From Herbidospora sakaeratensis (lineage in GTDB: Bacteria > Actinomycetota > Actinomycetes > Streptosporangiales > Streptosporangiaceae), in NCBI RefSeq assembly GCF_001570525.1, contig NZ_BBXC01000011.1, positions 124,001-188,000 of the forward strand: a stretch of DNA of 64,000 nucleotides, written 5' to 3'. Every line of letters begins with the position of its first letter. The first letter of the stretch is position 1. Shown here piece by piece: positions 1 to 11,322 of this stretch. Position numbers and translations under genes: made by a program. The notes under the pieces are model-generated. The model did not search any database. It worked only from the letters and a program-made list of their open reading frames with translations, and was not told the origin of the DNA.

Positions 1-704
1 TGGAACCGGTCGACGTACCAGCCGCGGATGTCCTCCACCCGGGCGTCCACGTAGATCGAGAAGTCGAAGTAGTCGTTCACCGCCAGCGCCGTCGGCGGCG
101 CGGGCTGCAGGACGTTCAGGCCCTCGACGATCAGGATGTCGGGCCGCTTCACCACCTGCCGCGCCCCGGGCACGACGTCGTATTCGAGGTGGGAGTAGAC
201 CGGCGCGTGCACCTCGGGCCGGCCGCGCTTCACGTCGGCCACGAACTTCACCAGGGCCCGCCGGTCGTAGCTCTCGGGGAAACCCTTGCGGTGCATGATG
301 TCGCGCTCGGCGAGGACCGCGTTGGGGTGGAGGAAGCTGTCGGTGGTGATCAGATCGACGCGCGGGTGCTCGGGCCAGCGGGCCAGCAGGGTGTGCAGCA
401 GACGCGCCGTCGTCGACTTGCCGACCGCGACGCTGCCGGCGATGCCCAGGATGTAGGGCGGCGGCGCGGCGTCGTCGCCGAGGAAGGTGCTGACGGCGGC
501 CCCGCGCTGCCGGGCGCCGGTGAAGTGGAGGTTCAGAAGCCGGGTCAGCGGCAGGTAGATATCGGTCACTTCGGCGAGATCGATGGGGTCGTCGACCCCC
601 CTGAGCTCTTCGAGCTCGGCCTCGGTGAGCGTCATCGGCGTATTGCGCCGCAGCTCACCCCACTGGGCCCGGCTCAGCTCGACGTACGCGTCCCGATCCG
701 CCAC
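1..704 (-). CDS. coaA: Pantothenate kinase, type I (C-terminus outside window)
   Basis: ATP-dependent phosphorylation of pantothenate, the committed step of coenzyme A synthesis, in the cytosol. The visible 234 residues include the P-loop [12 protein letters not shown] near residue 85, then the family motifs [20 protein letters not shown] and the [12 protein letters not shown] region, so this is the bacterial type I (P-loop) kinase. The GTG at 704 is preceded by TAGGG with a 9-nt spacer; an upstream in-frame TTG at 713 is less likely. The 3' end runs off the left edge. It is divergent from glmS with about 90 bp between them. Identification is secure; only the length is unknown. Confidence 0.93.
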   Translation of the reverse strand, partial: MADRDAYVELSRAQWGELRRNTPMTLTEAELEELRGVDDPIDLAEVTDIYLPLTRLLNLHFTGARQRGAAVSTFLGDDAAPPPYILGIAGSVAVGKSTTARLLHTLLARWPEHPRVDLITTDSFLHPNAVLAERDIMHRKGFPESYDRRALVKFVADVKRGRPEVHAPVYSHLEYDVVPGARQVVKRPDILIVEGLNVLQPAPPTALAVNDYFDFSIYVDARVEDIRGWYVDRF

Positions 705-797
705 GACGCCCAACCCTACCCCGATCTTGACCGCCGGTGGAGTTTCCAGGACTGGTGAAATGGAATGTTCTGTCCCATACGTGATTGGGGGCGAACT

Positions 798-2633
<1,836 letters not shown>

Positions 2634-2674
2634 GATTAATGTGACATGAACGACGAGTGACCAGGGAGACCCTC

Positions 2675-4081
2675 ATGGATCGACGTTCGTTCATCGCCGG
2701 CAGCGCCGGGATCGCCCTCTTAGGCGGCCCCTTCGCCGGAGTCGCCGCGGCCGGCGCCCGCCCCGCCCGCGTCCACGGAGCCGACTACGGCCCGCTGGCC
2801 CCCGTCGCCGACCTGCGCGACGGCGTGGTCCGCCTCGAACTGCCGAAGGGGTTCGCCTACCGGTCGTTCAACCCGGCGGGCAGCGACTTCACCCAGGGCG
2901 GCGTCACGCCCGGCCGCCACGACGGCATGGCCGCCTTCGCGGGGCCGCGCGGCACCGCGGTCCTGGTGCGCAACCACGAGGTCAACGGCCCGGTGGGGGC
3001 CTTCGGCGACGTCGCCGCCGCCTACGACCCGGCGGCCGGCGGCGGGTGCGCCACGCTCACCGTCACCAGGTTCGGCGAGGTCGTCAGCTCGGGCGTGTCG
3101 CTCAACGGCACCCAGATGAACTGCTCCGGCGGCCCGATGCCGTGGGGCGCCTGGGTGACCTGCGAGGAGACCGTCAACGGGCCCGACGTCGGCAACGACT
3201 TCACCGGCGCCGACAACACGCTGCTGAAGCAGCGGCACGGCTACATCTTCGAGGTGCCGCTGAAGCGGGCCGCGTCGCGTACCCCCATCAGGAAGGCGGG
3301 CCGGTTCGCCCACGAGTCGGCCGCCTGCGACCCCCACAGCGGCGCGATCTACCTGACCGAGGACAACTTCGGCTTCCCCTCGGGCTTCTACCGCTACCTG
3401 CCGCCGCGGCACCCGGTCCGGGCCGGCCGGATCCTCGACGGCGGCCGGCTCCAGATGCTCGCCGTGAAGCGCCGCCCGCGCGCCGACCTGTCGGCAGGTC
3501 TCACGCCCGGCTCGACCTGGGAGACCATCTGGGTCGACATCGACGACCCCGATCCGACCTTCACCACGAAACCCACCAACGACCAGGCCATCCAGTACGT
3601 CGGCAACCAGGGCCGCGAGCAGGGTGCGGCGCTGTTCTCCCGCCTCGAAGGCGCCGTGTACGACGACCACACGGTCTACTTCGTCTCCACCCAGGGCGGC
3701 GCGACCGCACCCGGCGAGACGCCCCCGTCGGGGTTCGGCAAGGGCCGGGGCCAGGTCTTCGCCTACGACACCCGCTCGGGCCGGCTGCGCCTGATCTACG
3801 AGTCGCCCTCGTCGCTGGCGCTCGACCTGCCCGACAACATCACCACCAGCAGGCACGGCACGCTGGTCCTGTGCGAGGACGGCGAGGGCGGCAACTACCT
3901 GCGCGGCCTCACCCGGCGCGGCCAGATCTTCGACTTCTCCCGGCTGATCAGCACCGACGGGGGCGCGGAGTTCGCCGGGGCCTCGTTCGGGCCGGGCGGT
4001 CACACCCTGTACGTCAACGTCCAGTCGTCACAGGGCCTGTCGTTCGCCATCTGGGGACCATGGCAGAAGGGCGGCTTCTGA
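2675..4081 (+). CDS. Tat-exported PhoX-family (DUF839) protein, putative phosphatase
   Basis: 468 aa with a twin-arginine leader (MDRRSFIAGSAG, then a hydrophobic stretch ending near AAAGA), so it is probably exported folded. The mature part resembles the DUF839/PhoX family of secreted beta-propeller phosphatases: GRHDGMAAF, VRNHEVNGPVG, NCSGGPMPWGAWVTCEET, ESAACDPHSGAIYLTEDN and LCEDGEGGNYLRG. Those Glu/Asp-rich loops are where the family binds Ca/Fe. The ATG at 2675 is chosen because AGGGAG sits 6 nt upstream; a GTG at 2657 would put six residues before the Tat motif. It follows glmS by 41 bp on the same strand. The substrate cannot be read from sequence; organophosphate scavenging is inferred from the family. 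Confidence 0.85.
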   Translation: MDRRSFIAGSAGIALLGGPFAGVAAAGARPARVHGADYGPLAPVADLRDGVVRLELPKGFAYRSFNPAGSDFTQGGVTPGRHDGMAAFAGPRGTAVLVRNHEVNGPVGAFGDVAAAYDPAAGGGCATLTVTRFGEVVSSGVSLNGTQMNCSGGPMPWGAWVTCEETVNGPDVGNDFTGADNTLLKQRHGYIFEVPLKRAASRTPIRKAGRFAHESAACDPHSGAIYLTEDNFGFPSGFYRYLPPRHPVRAGRILDGGRLQMLAVKRRPRADLSAGLTPGSTWETIWVDIDDPDPTFTTKPTNDQAIQYVGNQGREQGAALFSRLEGAVYDDHTVYFVSTQGGATAPGETPPSGFGKGRGQVFAYDTRSGRLRLIYESPSSLALDLPDNITTSRHGTLVLCEDGEGGNYLRGLTRRGQIFDFSRLISTDGGAEFAGASFGPGGHTLYVNVQSSQGLSFAIWGPWQKGGF

Positions 4082-4104
4082 CAACGCAGAAACCGCCCTC
4101 GAGT

Positions 4105-5436
4105 TCATCCGCAGGTGACTCGGACGACCTCGGCCAGCCGATCGGCCATCTCCGTCGCCTGGTCGTGGGACGCCGCCTCGACCATGACGCGGATCATCGG
4201 CTCGGTTCCGCTCGGCCGGATCAGCACCCGGCCGGTGTCGCCGAGTTCCAGCTCGGCCTGCGCGACCGCCGCCAGCAGGCCGGCGTCGCCCGCGCGGTTC
4301 TTGTCGACGTTCTTCACGTTGACGAGGACCTGCGGCAGCTTCGTCATCACCGAGGCCAGCTCGGCCAGCGGCTTGCCCGACCCGGCCACCGCGGCGAGCA
4401 GGTGGAGCGAGGTCAGCAGGCCGTCGCCGGTGGTGGCGTGGTCGAGCATGATGACGTGCCCCGACTGCTCGCCGCCGAAGGTGAAGCCGTCCTGGCGCAT
4501 GCGCTCCAGCACGTAGCGGTCGCCGACGGCCGTCTCGACGACCGTCACCCCCGCCTCGCGCATGGCCAGCTTGAAGCCCAGGTTCGACATCACCGTGGCG
4601 ACGACCGTGTCCTTGGCCAGGCGGCCTTCGGCGCGCATCTGCATGGCGAGGATCGCCATGATCTGGTCGCCGTCGATCTCGGCGCCGTCGGCGGTCACCG
4701 CGAGGCAGCGGTCGGCGTCGCCGTCGTAGGCGATGCCCACGTCGGCCCCGCGCGCCAGCACCGCCTCACGCAGCGGGCCCAGGTGGGTGGAGCCCACGCC
4801 GTCGTTGATGTTGAGGCCGTCGGGGGCGGTGCCGATCGTCTCGACCTCGGCCCCGGCGCGCAGCAGCGCCTCGGGTGCCACCATGTGGGCGGCGCCGTGG
4901 GCGCAGTCGACGACGACCCGCAGACCGTCGAGACGGTGTGGGAGGGAACTCAGGACGTGGGAGACATAGCGTTCGGTCTCGCCGTACGCCTCCCGGACCC
5001 GGCCCACGGCCGCGCCGACGGGACGTTCCCATTTCTCCCCGAGACGCCGTTCGATCTCGTTCTCCACCGCGTCGGGCAGCTTGAAGCCGTGGCGGTTGAG
5101 GAACTTGATGCCGTTGTCGGGCGCCGGGTTGTGCGAGGCCGAGAGCATGACACCGAGGTCGGCTCCCAGCTCAGGGGTCAGATAGGCCACCGCCGGGGTG
5201 GGCAGCACGCCGAGACGGAGCACGTCCATGCCGGACGACGCGAGGCCGGCGACCACAGCGGCTTCGAGGAACTCCCCCGAAGCGCGCGGGTCCCGGCCTA
5301 CGACGGCGAGCGGGCGGCTCCTCCCGGCATCGCGCAGGACGTGCGCGGCGGCCACGGACAGGTCCATGGCCAGCTCGGCGGTGAGGTCGCGACCCGCGAC
5401 CCCACGTACCCCGTCGGTGCCGAAGAGGCGGCCCAA
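4105..5436 (-). CDS. glmM: Phosphoglucosamine mutase
   Basis: Converts glucosamine-6-phosphate to glucosamine-1-phosphate, the step after GlmS. It has the N-terminal [11 protein letters not shown] motif, the phosphoserine loop LSASHNP (Ser101 with this start), the metal loop AYDGDADRC and the phosphate-binding [12 protein letters not shown] near the C-terminus. The TTG at 5436 is chosen because it gives the conserved [12 protein letters not shown] start and 443 aa, and because it lies 1 nt after the rpsI stop; the open frame upstream reads through rpsI. There is no clear ribosome binding site, so translation is probably coupled to rpsI. Confidence 0.95.
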   Translation of the reverse strand: MGRLFGTDGVRGVAGRDLTAELAMDLSVAAAHVLRDAGRSRPLAVVGRDPRASGEFLEAAVVAGLASSGMDVLRLGVLPTPAVAYLTPELGADLGVMLSASHNPAPDNGIKFLNRHGFKLPDAVENEIERRLGEKWERPVGAAVGRVREAYGETERYVSHVLSSLPHRLDGLRVVVDCAHGAAHMVAPEALLRAGAEVETIGTAPDGLNINDGVGSTHLGPLREAVLARGADVGIAYDGDADRCLAVTADGAEIDGDQIMAILAMQMRAEGRLAKDTVVATVMSNLGFKLAMREAGVTVVETAVGDRYVLERMRQDGFTFGGEQSGHVIMLDHATTGDGLLTSLHLLAAVAGSGKPLAELASVMTKLPQVLVNVKNVDKNRAGDAGLLAAVAQAELELGDTGRVLIRPSGTEPMIRVMVEAASHDQATEMADRLAEVVRVTCG

Positions 5437-5437
5437 C

Positions 5438-5959
5438 TTAACGCTTGCTGTACTGCGGAGCCTTACGGGCCTTCTTGAGGCCGTACTTCTTCCGCTCCGT
5501 GGCGCGGGCGTCACGGGTGAGGAAGCCGGCCTTCTTCAGCGGCGGCCGGTTGGTCTCCGCGTCGAGGATCGCCAGCGCGCGGGACAGGCCCATGCGCAGG
5601 GCGCCGGCCTGGCCGGTCACGCCGCCGCCGTCGATGCGGGCGATGACGTCGAACTGCTCCTCGGCGCCGAGCACCACGAAGGGCTCGTTGACGATCTGCT
5701 GGTGGACCTTGTTCGGGAAGTAGACGTCGATGCTACGACCGTTGATGGTCCACTTGCCGGTGCCCGGAACGATGCGGACACGGGCGACGGCCTCCTTGCG
5801 GCGGCCGGTGCCGTACGAGTTGCCCGTGGTGACGGGCTTGCGCACGGGGGCGTCGGCGGCGGGAGCCGACTCGGTGGTGTACTCGGACGGGAATTCCTCG
5901 CCCGCGAAGTCCTCGACGTCGCCCTCGACGAGCGTCTCGGTACCGGTGGTCTCAGCCAC
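5438..5959 (-). CDS. rpsI: 30S ribosomal protein S9
   Basis: 173 aa; the conserved body begins about residue 48 ([14 protein letters not shown]) and ends with the invariant basic tail YSKR that reaches the P-site tRNA. The first 45 residues are an acidic, low-complexity extension ([16 protein letters not shown]), a common actinobacterial feature. GTG start with GAGGAG 5 nt upstream. It is cotranscribed with rplM (30-nt gap) and coupled to glmM downstream, linking ribosome and cell-wall supply in one transcript. Confidence 0.97.
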   Translation of the reverse strand: MAETTGTETLVEGDVEDFAGEEFPSEYTTESAPAADAPVRKPVTTGNSYGTGRRKEAVARVRIVPGTGKWTINGRSIDVYFPNKVHQQIVNEPFVVLGAEEQFDVIARIDGGGVTGQAGALRMGLSRALAILDAETNRPPLKKAGFLTRDARATERKKYGLKKARKAPQYSKR

Positions 5960-5989
5960 GGTTCTCCTCTTAACTTTCCTGGCTCGGCG

Positions 5990-6433
5990 TTACTGGGCGA
6001 TCTGAGTGATCTCGAAGGGCACCGGGCTCTGCGCCTGGTGCGGGTGCTCCGGACCTGCGTAGACCTTGAGCTTCTTGGCCATCTTCCGGCCGAGGGCGTT
6101 CTTGGGCAGCATGCCCTTGACGGCCTTCTCGACGGCCCGGTCGGGACGCTTCTCCATCAGCTCGCCATAGGTGACCGAACGCAGACCGCCCGGGTAACCG
6201 GAGTGGCGGTAGGCCTTCTTCTGCTCCAGCTTGTTGCCGGACAGAGCGATCTTGTCGGCGTTGACGATGATCACGAAGTCGCCGGTGTCGACGTGGTTCG
6301 CGAAGATCGGCTTGTGCTTGCCACGGAGCAGGACCGCGACGTGGCTGGCCAGCCGGCCGAGCACGACGTCGGTGGCGTCGATGACGTACCACTGACGTTC
6401 GACGTCGTTGGGCTTCGGGGTGAACGTGCTCAC
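5990..6433 (-). CDS. rplM: 50S ribosomal protein L13
   Basis: 147 aa, the normal length. It has the family signatures [17 protein letters not shown] near the N-terminus and [12 protein letters not shown] in the C-terminal half. The GTG at 6433 gives [10 protein letters not shown] and has GAAGG 7 nt upstream; the frame stays open 25 codons further but that stretch is unlike the family. First gene of the rplM-rpsI-glmM transcript, from the promoter at 6578-6606, with a leader of roughly 135 nt. Confidence 0.97.
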   Translation of the reverse strand: MSTFTPKPNDVERQWYVIDATDVVLGRLASHVAVLLRGKHKPIFANHVDTGDFVIIVNADKIALSGNKLEQKKAYRHSGYPGGLRSVTYGELMEKRPDRAVEKAVKGMLPKNALGRKMAKKLKVYAGPEHPHQAQSPVPFEITQIAQ

Positions 6434-6537
6434 GGCAGTGCCTTCTGTCGGATGGTGAACAGTCGGAGGTCGCGCGGGCCCACGACGCACAACCATCCGT
6501 CTCCACACATACGGGAGATGACGCCGGACGCGCCGTG

Positions 6538-6558
6538 TTCAGTCAGCGAAGGACTGAA
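6538..6558 (-). other. Hairpin in the rplM 5' leader
   Basis: TTCAGTC and GACTGAA form a perfect 7-bp stem with a 7-nt loop, in the predicted 5' leader of rplM between its -10 box and start codon. L13 leaders are regulatory RNAs in some bacteria; that role here is inference. Confidence 0.4.
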
Positions 6559-6577
6559 GCACACACAACGATCCACC

Positions 6578-6606
6578 ATCATACCCGCAGCCGCCGACTT
6601 GAGCAA
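6578..6606 (-). promoter_or_regulatory. rplM promoter
   Basis: Reading the minus strand, TTGCTC and TATGAT are separated by exactly 17 nt, a good housekeeping-sigma match in a 292-bp gap between divergent genes. The predicted start of transcription is near 6571. Confidence 0.65.
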
Positions 6607-6686
6607 AACGCAACGGTCCAAAACGGAGCGCTTACTCCGCTGCCCTGATCTGCGGGTCCGGGACCCATCCGGTCTCTCCATTCTCA

Positions 6687-6715
6687 TTTTCAACAGGCTC
6701 TCGGATCCCTATATT
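6687..6715 (+). promoter_or_regulatory. Promoter of the CAP-domain gene; transcript probably near-leaderless
   Basis: TTTTCA and TATATT are 17 nt apart. The -10 ends only 10 nt before the ATG at 6726, so the transcript would start about 3 nt before the start codon. No Shine-Dalgarno sequence is present, which agrees with leaderless translation. Confidence 0.45.
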
Positions 6716-6725
6716 TGGCTGCGGT

Positions 6726-7412
6726 ATGTGGCAGAACCCTCACAACCGGCATTCCCAGCCAAGCGCCCGACGCGGGACGCTGCTGGGCGTTCTGGCATGC
6801 GTCCTGGCGGTCCTGGTCCTCGGCATCGTGATCGGCCGCATCACCGTGCTGGGCAACGGCTCCAGTGAGGTCTACCTGCGCGACAACCAGCCGGCCGCCA
6901 AGGCGACCCCCTCGCCGCCGCCCCGGCACCGTCCCGGGCTGGTCCCGGTCGCGCCCGTGGGCGGCGAGGAGTCGGTGGCCTCCTCCACCGGCGGCCCGGC
7001 CGACACCGGGCGGCCCCGGGTCAGCAGCCACGTGGCCGAACTCGAGGAGAACGTGGTCTTCTTCGTCAACGAGGCCCGCGCCAAGGCGGGCTGCCCCAAA
7101 TTGCGGATCGACCACCGGCTGGTGGCCTCGGCCCGGCAGCACTCGGCCGAGATGGCGGCGACCGGGAAGTTCGTCCACGAGTCGCCCGACGGCGCGAGCC
7201 CCTGGGACCGCATGACCCGCGCCGGATATCGGCTGGGCGGCGCCGAGAACATCGCCAAGGGCTACCGGAGCGCCGCCGACGCGGTGAAGAGCTGGCTGAA
7301 CAGCCCCTCCCACCGGCGCAACATCCTCAACTGCCAGCTGACCGTGACCGGCGTCGGCGTCACCCTCGAGCCCGGCGGGCCGTGGTGGACGCAGGACTTC
7401 GGGTATTCCTGA
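6726..7412 (+). CDS. Membrane-anchored CAP/SCP-domain protein
   Basis: 228 aa. A basic N-terminus precedes one membrane helix (about residues 18-37), then a Pro/Ser/Thr linker to about 105, then a CAP domain to the end. CAP features visible are VVFFVNEARAKAG, LRIDHRLVASARQHSAEMA, FVHESPDG, GAENIAKG and WLNSPSHRRNIL, including the His and Glu residues that line the cavity. The topology puts the domain outside the cell. Bacterial CAP proteins are linked to wall or lipid binding, but no specific role can be read here. It heads three envelope genes on this strand. Confidence 0.85.
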   Translation: MWQNPHNRHSQPSARRGTLLGVLACVLAVLVLGIVIGRITVLGNGSSEVYLRDNQPAAKATPSPPPRHRPGLVPVAPVGGEESVASSTGGPADTGRPRVSSHVAELEENVVFFVNEARAKAGCPKLRIDHRLVASARQHSAEMAATGKFVHESPDGASPWDRMTRAGYRLGGAENIAKGYRSAADAVKSWLNSPSHRRNILNCQLTVTGVGVTLEPGGPWWTQDFGYS

Positions 7413-7438
7413 CCCGGTCTGCGGTTAATCTCGAGGTC

Positions 7439-8158
7439 ATGGGTTCCCCCGCCAGACGCCGGTTCGCCGGCGCCGTCCCCGCCGGTCTGGTCGCCACCCT
7501 GGTCGCCGTCCTGGTCACCGGCTGCTCCGAGGGCGCCGCCCCGCCCGCCGCCGACACGTCGGCCGCGCCCAAGCCCAGCCTCCCGGTCGCCCCCGGAGGC
7601 GCGTTCGGCTACGCCGCCTCGCGCGAGACCGACCCCGAGCCGCTCACCCTGAACGAGATCTTCGGGCGCAGCCGCTTCAAGATCAAGGGCCGGTCGTACA
7701 AGATGACCGTCCGCGAGATGGAGAAGAAAGACTGCAAAGACGCGGTCACCGGAGAGAAGCTGCAGAAGGCCCTGAAGGCGGCCGGCTGCAACCAGCTCGC
7801 CCGCGCCAGCTTCCACGACGCCAAGGGCACCGTGATCGGCACCGTCGGCGTCGCCAACCTGAAGACCAGCAAGGCCGCCAAGACCGTCGCCGGGGCCGGG
7901 GCGGGCAAGGAGCGCAAGGACTACCTGAAGCCCCTCGCCGGCGACGACGACCACACCAAGGAGCTCGGCGACGGCGAGGCCTACGCCGGCGGCTGGACCC
8001 AGGGGCATTATGCGATTCTGCTCTGGTTCCAGTTCAAAGACGGCCACGAACCGAAGAAAGCCGAGCTCAAGCAGCTATACCAGGCAGCCGTCGACATCAC
8101 CGACGCCACCGTGTTCCCCGCGCTCGACACCAGGTCAGTGCGGGGGCGGCCCGGCTAG
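7439..8158 (+). CDS. Putative lipoprotein with an uncharacterised two-cysteine domain
   Basis: 239 aa. The signal peptide ends in the lipobox LVTGC (Cys29), so a lipid-anchored extracytoplasmic protein is predicted. After an Ala/Pro linker, a domain from about residue 68 (EPLTLNEIF) to 215 carries Cys99 and Cys117 and ends around FQFKDGHEP. The same domain, with both cysteines and the LTLxExF and DGHxP ends, forms the C-terminus of the next gene, so the two are paralogous. The ATG at 7439 is chosen because it gives a proper signal peptide; the frame is open upstream into the CAP gene. Function unknown. Confidence 0.7.
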   Translation: MGSPARRRFAGAVPAGLVATLVAVLVTGCSEGAAPPAADTSAAPKPSLPVAPGGAFGYAASRETDPEPLTLNEIFGRSRFKIKGRSYKMTVREMEKKDCKDAVTGEKLQKALKAAGCNQLARASFHDAKGTVIGTVGVANLKTSKAAKTVAGAGAGKERKDYLKPLAGDDDHTKELGDGEAYAGGWTQGHYAILLWFQFKDGHEPKKAELKQLYQAAVDITDATVFPALDTRSVRGRPG

Positions 8159-8219
8159 CCCGATGCGGAAACGCCCATAGCGGCACGACGATCTCGCGTG
8201 CGCCGATACGCTTCCGGGT

Positions 8220-10457
8220 ATGCGTGGCCAGGATTCCGCCTCCGAGCACGACCACGAGGGCAAGGTGCCCCCGCCCAGTTTCGGGCAGTCGGCTCGTGAC
8301 GAGAACTACCCGCAGCCCGGAGAGGGCTCCGGCAACGGCTGGTTCGCCGTACCGACGGCCCGCCCTGCCCAGCCGGAGTGGCCGCCCGCGCCCGAGGCCC
8401 GGCCCGCCGAGCCCCCGACGTGGCCGCCGGCGCCCGCCCGCGAGCCCGCCGAGTCCGGCGGCTGGTTCGCCCCCGAAGACGCCGACCGCCCCGGCGACCC
8501 CGGCTCGACCTGGCCGACGTCTCGCTCGTGGCAGCCGCCCGCGCCGGTGACCGAGCACACCCCCGAGGCTCCCCCGACGGGCCACTTCGGCTTCCCGAAG
8601 GCGACGCCCGCCCCCGAGTCCGCGTGGCCTCCTCCGGCCTACGACCCGCAGACCGAGGAGACCCGCGACCCGAGGTCCCCGTGGCCGATCCCGAGCGCCG
8701 CCGAGCCCGAGACGCCCTCTGACCCCCCGCCCGCCTGGCCCGCCCCCGTCTACGATCCGGGAACCGAGGACACGCTCGACTCCCGGACCCGGGCCGCCTG
8801 GCCGCCGCCGCAGGAAGACGACACCCGCGACACCGGCGCAGCCTGGGCGCCCGTGCCCGAAGCCGACATCGACACCCAGGACACGCGGAACGCCTGGCCG
8901 CCGCCCGTCTACACGCCCGACGCGGCCTACGATCCCGAGACCGAGGAGACCCGCGACCACGGCAAGGCCGGGTCGTGGCCGCCCGCGCCGGCGCAGGAGT
9001 GGCCCGGCTGGCCCGCCGCGCCCACCGCGGAGCCGCCGGCCCCCGTCGAGGAGCCCCCGGTCGCCGACGCCACCACCTCCGGCCTCCCCCCGCTTCCCGA
9101 GTGGCCCGCCGGCGAGAGCGAGCGCCCCGGCGAGCCGGGCGACATCGCCGTCTGGCCGCCGCGCCTGCCCGGCGAGGAGCCGGCCGCGTCCGGCGCGCCG
9201 GTCGAGTCCCACGACGACCCGCCCGTCTACCCGCGCCACTGGCCCGCGGCCGCCCACGCCGCCGAGGCGCCGGTCGAACCCGACACGGGGGTGGCCACCG
9301 TCCCGGGCGACCGTCCGGAGGCGACGCCGTGGCCGCCCGCGCAGCAGTGGGCCAGCGACACCGGCACCCCGTGGCCCTCGGCCGCGATCCCCGACGAGGA
9401 GCCCGCCGAGACGACGATCCCCCGCGAGGAGCAACCGGCCTTCCAGGCGTTCGACCCGGCCGCCCAGGAGACCCAGCAAGCGTTCGGCGCGGTGAACGGG
9501 ACCGCCGCCGACGTCCCCACCGACCCGGAGATGCCGTTGCAGAAGGTCGACCCCACGCCCGACCAGACGCAGGAGAACCTGTTCACTCCCCCCGTGCCGC
9601 CGGCCGCCCCGGCGTCACCCGGGCGAGGGTTCGAGAGCCTGGGCGCCGCGCCGGTCACCGAGGGGATCGTCCATCCGCCGCTGCCCAAGGGCTACCGCCC
9701 GGCCGAGGCCGCCCCGATCACCGAGGCGCCCGCCAAGAAGAAGGGCGGCGGCGCCAAGAAGGTCCTGATGGCCGGCGGCGCGCTCGTGGTGATCGCGGCC
9801 ATCGGCGCGTCGGCCTATCTGGCCTACTCCGGTGAGGAGAGCCCGTCCGAGGAGGTCGCGGCTCCCCCGGTGACCGACGCCCCCGCCGCGCCCGGCGGCG
9901 AGGCCGACCCCGCCCCGACGGTCGAGGCGGCGATGCTCGACTCGGAGACGACCGACCCCCGCAAGCTGACCCTCACCGAGGCGTTCCCCGACGCGAAGAT
10001 CAGCGTGAACGGCCGCACCTTCAAGCGCGTCAAGGTCAACATCACCGACGACTGCGCCTCGGCCGCCGCCGGCGCGTTCGCCCAGTCGTTGTCGGAGAAC
10101 GACTGCCGCCGGGTGCTCCGCGCGACCTACGTCGACGGCAAGAAGCAGTACGCCGTCACCACCGGCATCGCCGTGCTGCCCACCAAGGACGCCGCCCTGG
10201 CCGTCGACCAGACCAAGAACCTCGGCAGCAACCTGTGGTTCCGCGGCCTCAACGGCGATCCCGACTCGGGGGCCGACCGGGTGGCCATCAGCGGGGGCTA
10301 CGCGGCGGGCATGGTCTGGGGCCGCTACATCGTCTTCAGCTACGCCACCTACGCCGACGGGCACACCCCGGCCGAGAAGGAGAAGGACCTCGGCCCGGTC
10401 AGCGGCGCCTTCCGCGACCAGACGGCCGAGATCATCGAAAAGCGCGTCACGAGCTGA
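8220..10457 (+). CDS. Pro/Trp-repeat membrane protein with C-terminal two-cysteine domain
   Basis: 745 aa in three parts. Residues 1 to about 510 are very rich in Pro, Glu, Ala and Trp with imperfect repeats of the type AWPPPxYDPxTEETRD; they precede the only membrane helix (about 515-537, [21 protein letters not shown]) and a KKKGGGAKK stop, so they are predicted cytoplasmic and disordered. The extracellular domain, about 580-745, matches the upstream lipoprotein (LTLTEAF, two Cys, YADGHTP). No clear Shine-Dalgarno site. The 3' end overlaps convergent truA by 11 bp. Function unknown; the layout suggests an intracellular scaffold tied to an outside sensor or binding domain. Confidence 0.7.
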   Translation: MRGQDSASEHDHEGKVPPPSFGQSARDENYPQPGEGSGNGWFAVPTARPAQPEWPPAPEARPAEPPTWPPAPAREPAESGGWFAPEDADRPGDPGSTWPTSRSWQPPAPVTEHTPEAPPTGHFGFPKATPAPESAWPPPAYDPQTEETRDPRSPWPIPSAAEPETPSDPPPAWPAPVYDPGTEDTLDSRTRAAWPPPQEDDTRDTGAAWAPVPEADIDTQDTRNAWPPPVYTPDAAYDPETEETRDHGKAGSWPPAPAQEWPGWPAAPTAEPPAPVEEPPVADATTSGLPPLPEWPAGESERPGEPGDIAVWPPRLPGEEPAASGAPVESHDDPPVYPRHWPAAAHAAEAPVEPDTGVATVPGDRPEATPWPPAQQWASDTGTPWPSAAIPDEEPAETTIPREEQPAFQAFDPAAQETQQAFGAVNGTAADVPTDPEMPLQKVDPTPDQTQENLFTPPVPPAAPASPGRGFESLGAAPVTEGIVHPPLPKGYRPAEAAPITEAPAKKKGGGAKKVLMAGGALVVIAAIGASAYLAYSGEESPSEEVAAPPVTDAPAAPGGEADPAPTVEAAMLDSETTDPRKLTLTEAFPDAKISVNGRTFKRVKVNITDDCASAAAGAFAQSLSENDCRRVLRATYVDGKKQYAVTTGIAVLPTKDAALAVDQTKNLGSNLWFRGLNGDPDSGADRVAISGGYAAGMVWGRYIVFSYATYADGHTPAEKEKDLGPVSGAFRDQTAEIIEKRVTS
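8641..8970 (+). repeat. Imperfect coding repeats (WPPPxYDPxTEETRD type)
   Basis: At least three copies of an aWPpPvYdPxTEeTrD unit occur within the cytoplasmic part of the 745-aa protein, near 8626-8680, 8736-8800 and 8898-8960, with shorter WPP units between them. Seen in the translation only. Confidence 0.6.
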
Positions 10458-11250
10458 GCGTGCGCACCCGGCGGGTCATCTCCGCGCGGCCCGCCAGCTC
10501 GGCGTCGGCCGGATAGCGCACCTCCTCCAGGGTCAGCCCGACCGCCGGCGCGACGTGCACGCCCGAGTCGCGCACCGCGCGGCGGAGCACCTCGCCCGGC
10601 CACTCGACGGGCTGGCGTCCGTCGCCGACCATCAGCAGCGAGCCCACCAGCGCCCTGACCATCGAGTGGCAGAAGGCGTCGGCGACCACCGTCGCCGTCA
10701 GGAACGTCTCGCCCTGCTCCCACGACAACCGCTGGAGTTCGCGGATCGTCGTCGCGCCCTCGCGCTTCTTGCAGAAGGCCGCGAAGTCGTGTTCGCCCAG
10801 CAGGGCCGCCGAGCCGGCGTTGAGCAGCCCGACGTCGAGGCGCCGGTTGTACCAGAGCACGTCCTTGCGCCGCAGCGGGTCGACTCCCCCGGCGTTGTCG
10901 CTCACGCGGTAGCCGTACCGGCGGGAGAGCGCGGAGAAGCGGGCGTCGAAGCCGGGCGGGGCGACGCTGACGCGGTTCACCCGCACATCGGGCGGCAGCA
11001 CCCCGGCGAGCCGCCGCAGCAGCATGGCCGGTTCCTCGACGTCGTCGGCCAGGTCGACGTGGGCGACCTGACCCCGCGCGTGCACACCCGCGTCGGTGCG
11101 GCCCGCCACGGTCAGGGACGGTGGCTCGGGCAGCCGCAGGATGCGGCCCAGCGCGGCTTCCAGCTCTCCCTGGACGGTACGCCTGCCGGGCTGCTTGGCC
11201 CATCCCGAGAAGTCGGTCCCGTCATAGCCCAGATCGAGCCGCAGCCGCAT
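10447..11250 (-). CDS. truA: tRNA pseudouridine synthase A
   Basis: Forms pseudouridine at positions 38-40 of tRNA anticodon arms. It has the N-terminal [17 protein letters not shown], the catalytic-Asp motif GRTDAGVHA and [14 protein letters not shown] near the C-terminus. 267 aa. The ATG at 11250 is taken because AAAGG lies 8 nt upstream; a GTG two codons earlier is possible. Last gene of the alpha-operon block in the minus direction, separated from rplQ by a strong terminator, and overlapping the convergent membrane-protein gene by 11 bp. Confidence 0.95.
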   Translation of the reverse strand: MRLRLDLGYDGTDFSGWAKQPGRRTVQGELEAALGRILRLPEPPSLTVAGRTDAGVHARGQVAHVDLADDVEEPAMLLRRLAGVLPPDVRVNRVSVAPPGFDARFSALSRRYGYRVSDNAGGVDPLRRKDVLWYNRRLDVGLLNAGSAALLGEHDFAAFCKKREGATTIRELQRLSWEQGETFLTATVVADAFCHSMVRALVGSLLMVGDGRQPVEWPGEVLRRAVRDSGVHVAPAVGLTLEEVRYPADAELAGRAEMTRRVRTLSS

Positions 11251-11265
11251 CGGCACACCCTTTCG

Positions 11266-11306
11266 GTGAAAAAGAAACAGGTCCGGTGCCCTGGGGACAC
11301 CGGACC
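11266..11306 (-). terminator. Rho-independent terminator after rplQ
   Basis: A 9-bp perfect stem (GGTCCGGTG with CACCGGACC, 11280-11306) is followed on the minus strand by TGTTTCTTTTT. It ends the alpha operon just before truA. Confidence 0.85.
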
Positions 11307-11322
11307 CGCGAACCCTGAAGGA

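Noticed and set aside
705-797. glmS ribozyme or riboswitch ahead of glmS
   Set aside because: Only 93 bp are available to coaA and no ribozyme core is recognisable; the glmS ribozyme is known from Firmicutes-type bacteria.
3046-5478. 810-codon plus-strand frame spanning the PhoX-like gene and glmM
   Set aside because: It crosses two well-supported genes in other frames and has Arg/Gly/Ala-rich shadow composition.
8626-8960. CRISPR-like or minisatellite repeat
   Set aside because: The repeats are imperfect, in frame and of protein origin; there is no constant repeat with unique spacers.
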